Below, in pieces: positions 27,933 through 28,794 of a stretch of DNA of 28,794 nt. Position 1 is the stretch's first letter. The number at the start of each line of letters is the position of its first letter. The notes beneath the pieces are model-generated. The model was not told the DNA's origin. It made no database searches and saw only the letters and a list, made by a program, of their open reading frames with translations. The stretch spans positions 1-28,794 of the forward strand of contig JBKBKV010000020.1 in assembly GCA_046294495.1 (NCBI GenBank), written 5' to 3'. The position numbers and the translations under genes were made by a program. The stretch comes from HRBIN23 sp046294495. GTDB lineage: Bacteria > Chloroflexota > Dehalococcoidia > Lucifugimonadales > HRBIN23.

Positions 27933-28794
27933 GTGTCCAGTCCTTCCGACCAGGTTATGGTAGAGGTGCAAGACCTCACCAAACACTATGGCAACTTTAT
28001 AGCCATAGAGGGGGTCTCCTTCACGGTGCGCAAGGGGGATATCCTGGGTTTCCTGGGCCCCAACGGCTCCGGCAAGACCACCACCATGCGCATCGCCACC
28101 GGCTATCTCCCCCCCACGAGCGGCACTGTGCGCATCGCCGGCTACGACATACAGACCCAGTCCCTGGAGGCGCGCCGGCGCATCGGATACTTGCCAGAAA
28201 CAGTGCCCCTCTACACCGACATGACGGTAGAGGACTACCTGGAGTTTATGGGCACCATTCGGGGGATGCCCAGGAAGCGCTTGCAGCAGCGTATCAACGA
28301 GGTCATTGATATCGTGAAAATCCACGAGTATCGGAGCACCCACATTGGTAAACTCTCTAAGGGGTATCGCCAGCGCACGGGCCTGGCCCAGGCCATCCTC
28401 CACGAGCCGGAGGTGCTTATCCTGGATGAGCCTACCATAGGCATAGACCCCATTCAGGTGGTGGAGACCCGCCACCTCATTCGGGAGTTGGGAAAGGAGC
28501 ACACCATCCTTCTGAGCACCCACATCCTCCCCGAGGTGAGTATGGTGTGCAACCGGGTGGTCATCATCCATGAAGGGCGCGTGGTGGCAGAAGATACCCC
28601 TGCCAATCTAGCAGAGCGTCTGAAGGGGACGGAGCGTATAGAACTAGAAGTAAGAGGCCCCGCCAAGGAGGTGATGCCCCTCCTGCGAGGCCTGCGGGGG
28701 GTAACGGAGGTGCGCCGCGTGAGTGAGGGGGAAGCAGGCACCTATATCGTAGAGTCGCGTCGTGGGGCCGACCTGCGGGAACAGATCGCCCAGG
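27933..28794 (+). CDS. ABC-2-type transporter ATP-binding protein, partial at right edge
   Basis: At least 287 residues are present; the C-terminus lies outside the window. The GTG start (peptide begins MSSPSDQVMVEVQDLTKHYG) has GAGGAGGG about 5 nt upstream. Walker A GPNGSGKTT (about 43-51), signature LSKGYRQRTGLA (about 141-152), Walker B LILDEPTIGIDP and H-loop LSTHILPEV are intact. This is the ATPase of an export system of the GldA/ABC-2 type; the permease is expected just downstream. It is distinct from the ABC ATPase at 20774 (different signature and D-loop), so the window holds two such proteins. Confidence 0.93.
   Translation, partial: MSSPSDQVMVEVQDLTKHYGNFIAIEGVSFTVRKGDILGFLGPNGSGKTTTMRIATGYLPPTSGTVRIAGYDIQTQSLEARRRIGYLPETVPLYTDMTVEDYLEFMGTIRGMPRKRLQQRINEVIDIVKIHEYRSTHIGKLSKGYRQRTGLAQAILHEPEVLILDEPTIGIDPIQVVETRHLIRELGKEHTILLSTHILPEVSMVCNRVVIIHEGRVVAEDTPANLAERLKGTERIELEVRGPAKEVMPLLRGLRGVTEVRRVSEGEAGTYIVESRRGADLREQIAQ

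Noticed and set aside
1..28794. CRISPR arrays, tRNA/rRNA genes, transposases or prophage genes
   Set aside because: None was recognised. No regularly spaced direct repeats were seen; the palindromes found are single.

Overview
This 28.8 kb window is GC-rich and gene-dense, with many GTG starts (at least eleven GTG and one TTG among the chosen starts), Shine-Dalgarno (SD) sites of the AGGAGG type and short intergenic gaps. The gene set combines an alternative complex III (Act) respiratory operon, menaquinone genes (menB-menA), a PHP-domain replicative polymerase and a pyruvoyl SpeD. That fits a thermophilic or environmental member of the Chloroflexota, possibly a Dehalococcoidia-like lineage. 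The taxonomic call is inference; there is no rRNA gene here to settle it. No tRNA, rRNA, CRISPR array, transposase or prophage gene was seen.

Layout. 1-522: the start of a secreted protein (minus strand) with a long 5' leader holding a consensus-like promoter, a 56-bp palindromic element and a 25-codon upstream ORF. 678-2742: a tight plus-strand operon of a PHP phosphoesterase, two MaoC-like hotdog proteins and a hotdog thioesterase. 2795-3457: two paralogous, apparently stand-alone minus-strand transcription units. Each has a consensus promoter, a short leader ORF running through an intrinsic-terminator hairpin, an SD matching almost the whole 16S rRNA tail, a 10-codon Lys/Pro peptide (MKGKPAPKKK or MKGKPEPKKK) and a final terminator. 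This is the most unusual feature of the window. 3594-5360: menB-menA. 5381-5959: a DUF1122-like protein divergent from dnaE. 6036-10411: dnaE and an arrestin-fold protein.

10421-19606 is a nine-gene minus-strand block. A two-TM protein, pentaheme ActA, a separate molybdopterin-type ActB1, a four-cluster ferredoxin ActB2, an ActF-like NrfD protein, ActC, ActD and lipoprotein monoheme cytochrome ActE form an Act-type quinol:acceptor oxidoreductase driven by a TTGACA-17-TAACCT promoter. A Rossmann/SAF-type oxidoreductase follows. Gene order and the split ActB differ from the textbook actABCDEF layout. MenB/MenA supply the menaquinone that this complex would oxidise.

19753-28794 (mostly plus strand) is housekeeping and accessory: a P1 (DmpA-type) peptidase, an ABC ATPase without adjacent permease, surE, a VanZ-like gene (minus), a frameshifted pyridoxamine-oxidase-like remnant, speD-speB, a site-2 protease with CBS domains, a NifS-type cysteine desulfurase, a lipoprotein, and the start of an ABC-2-type exporter ATPase cut by the window edge.
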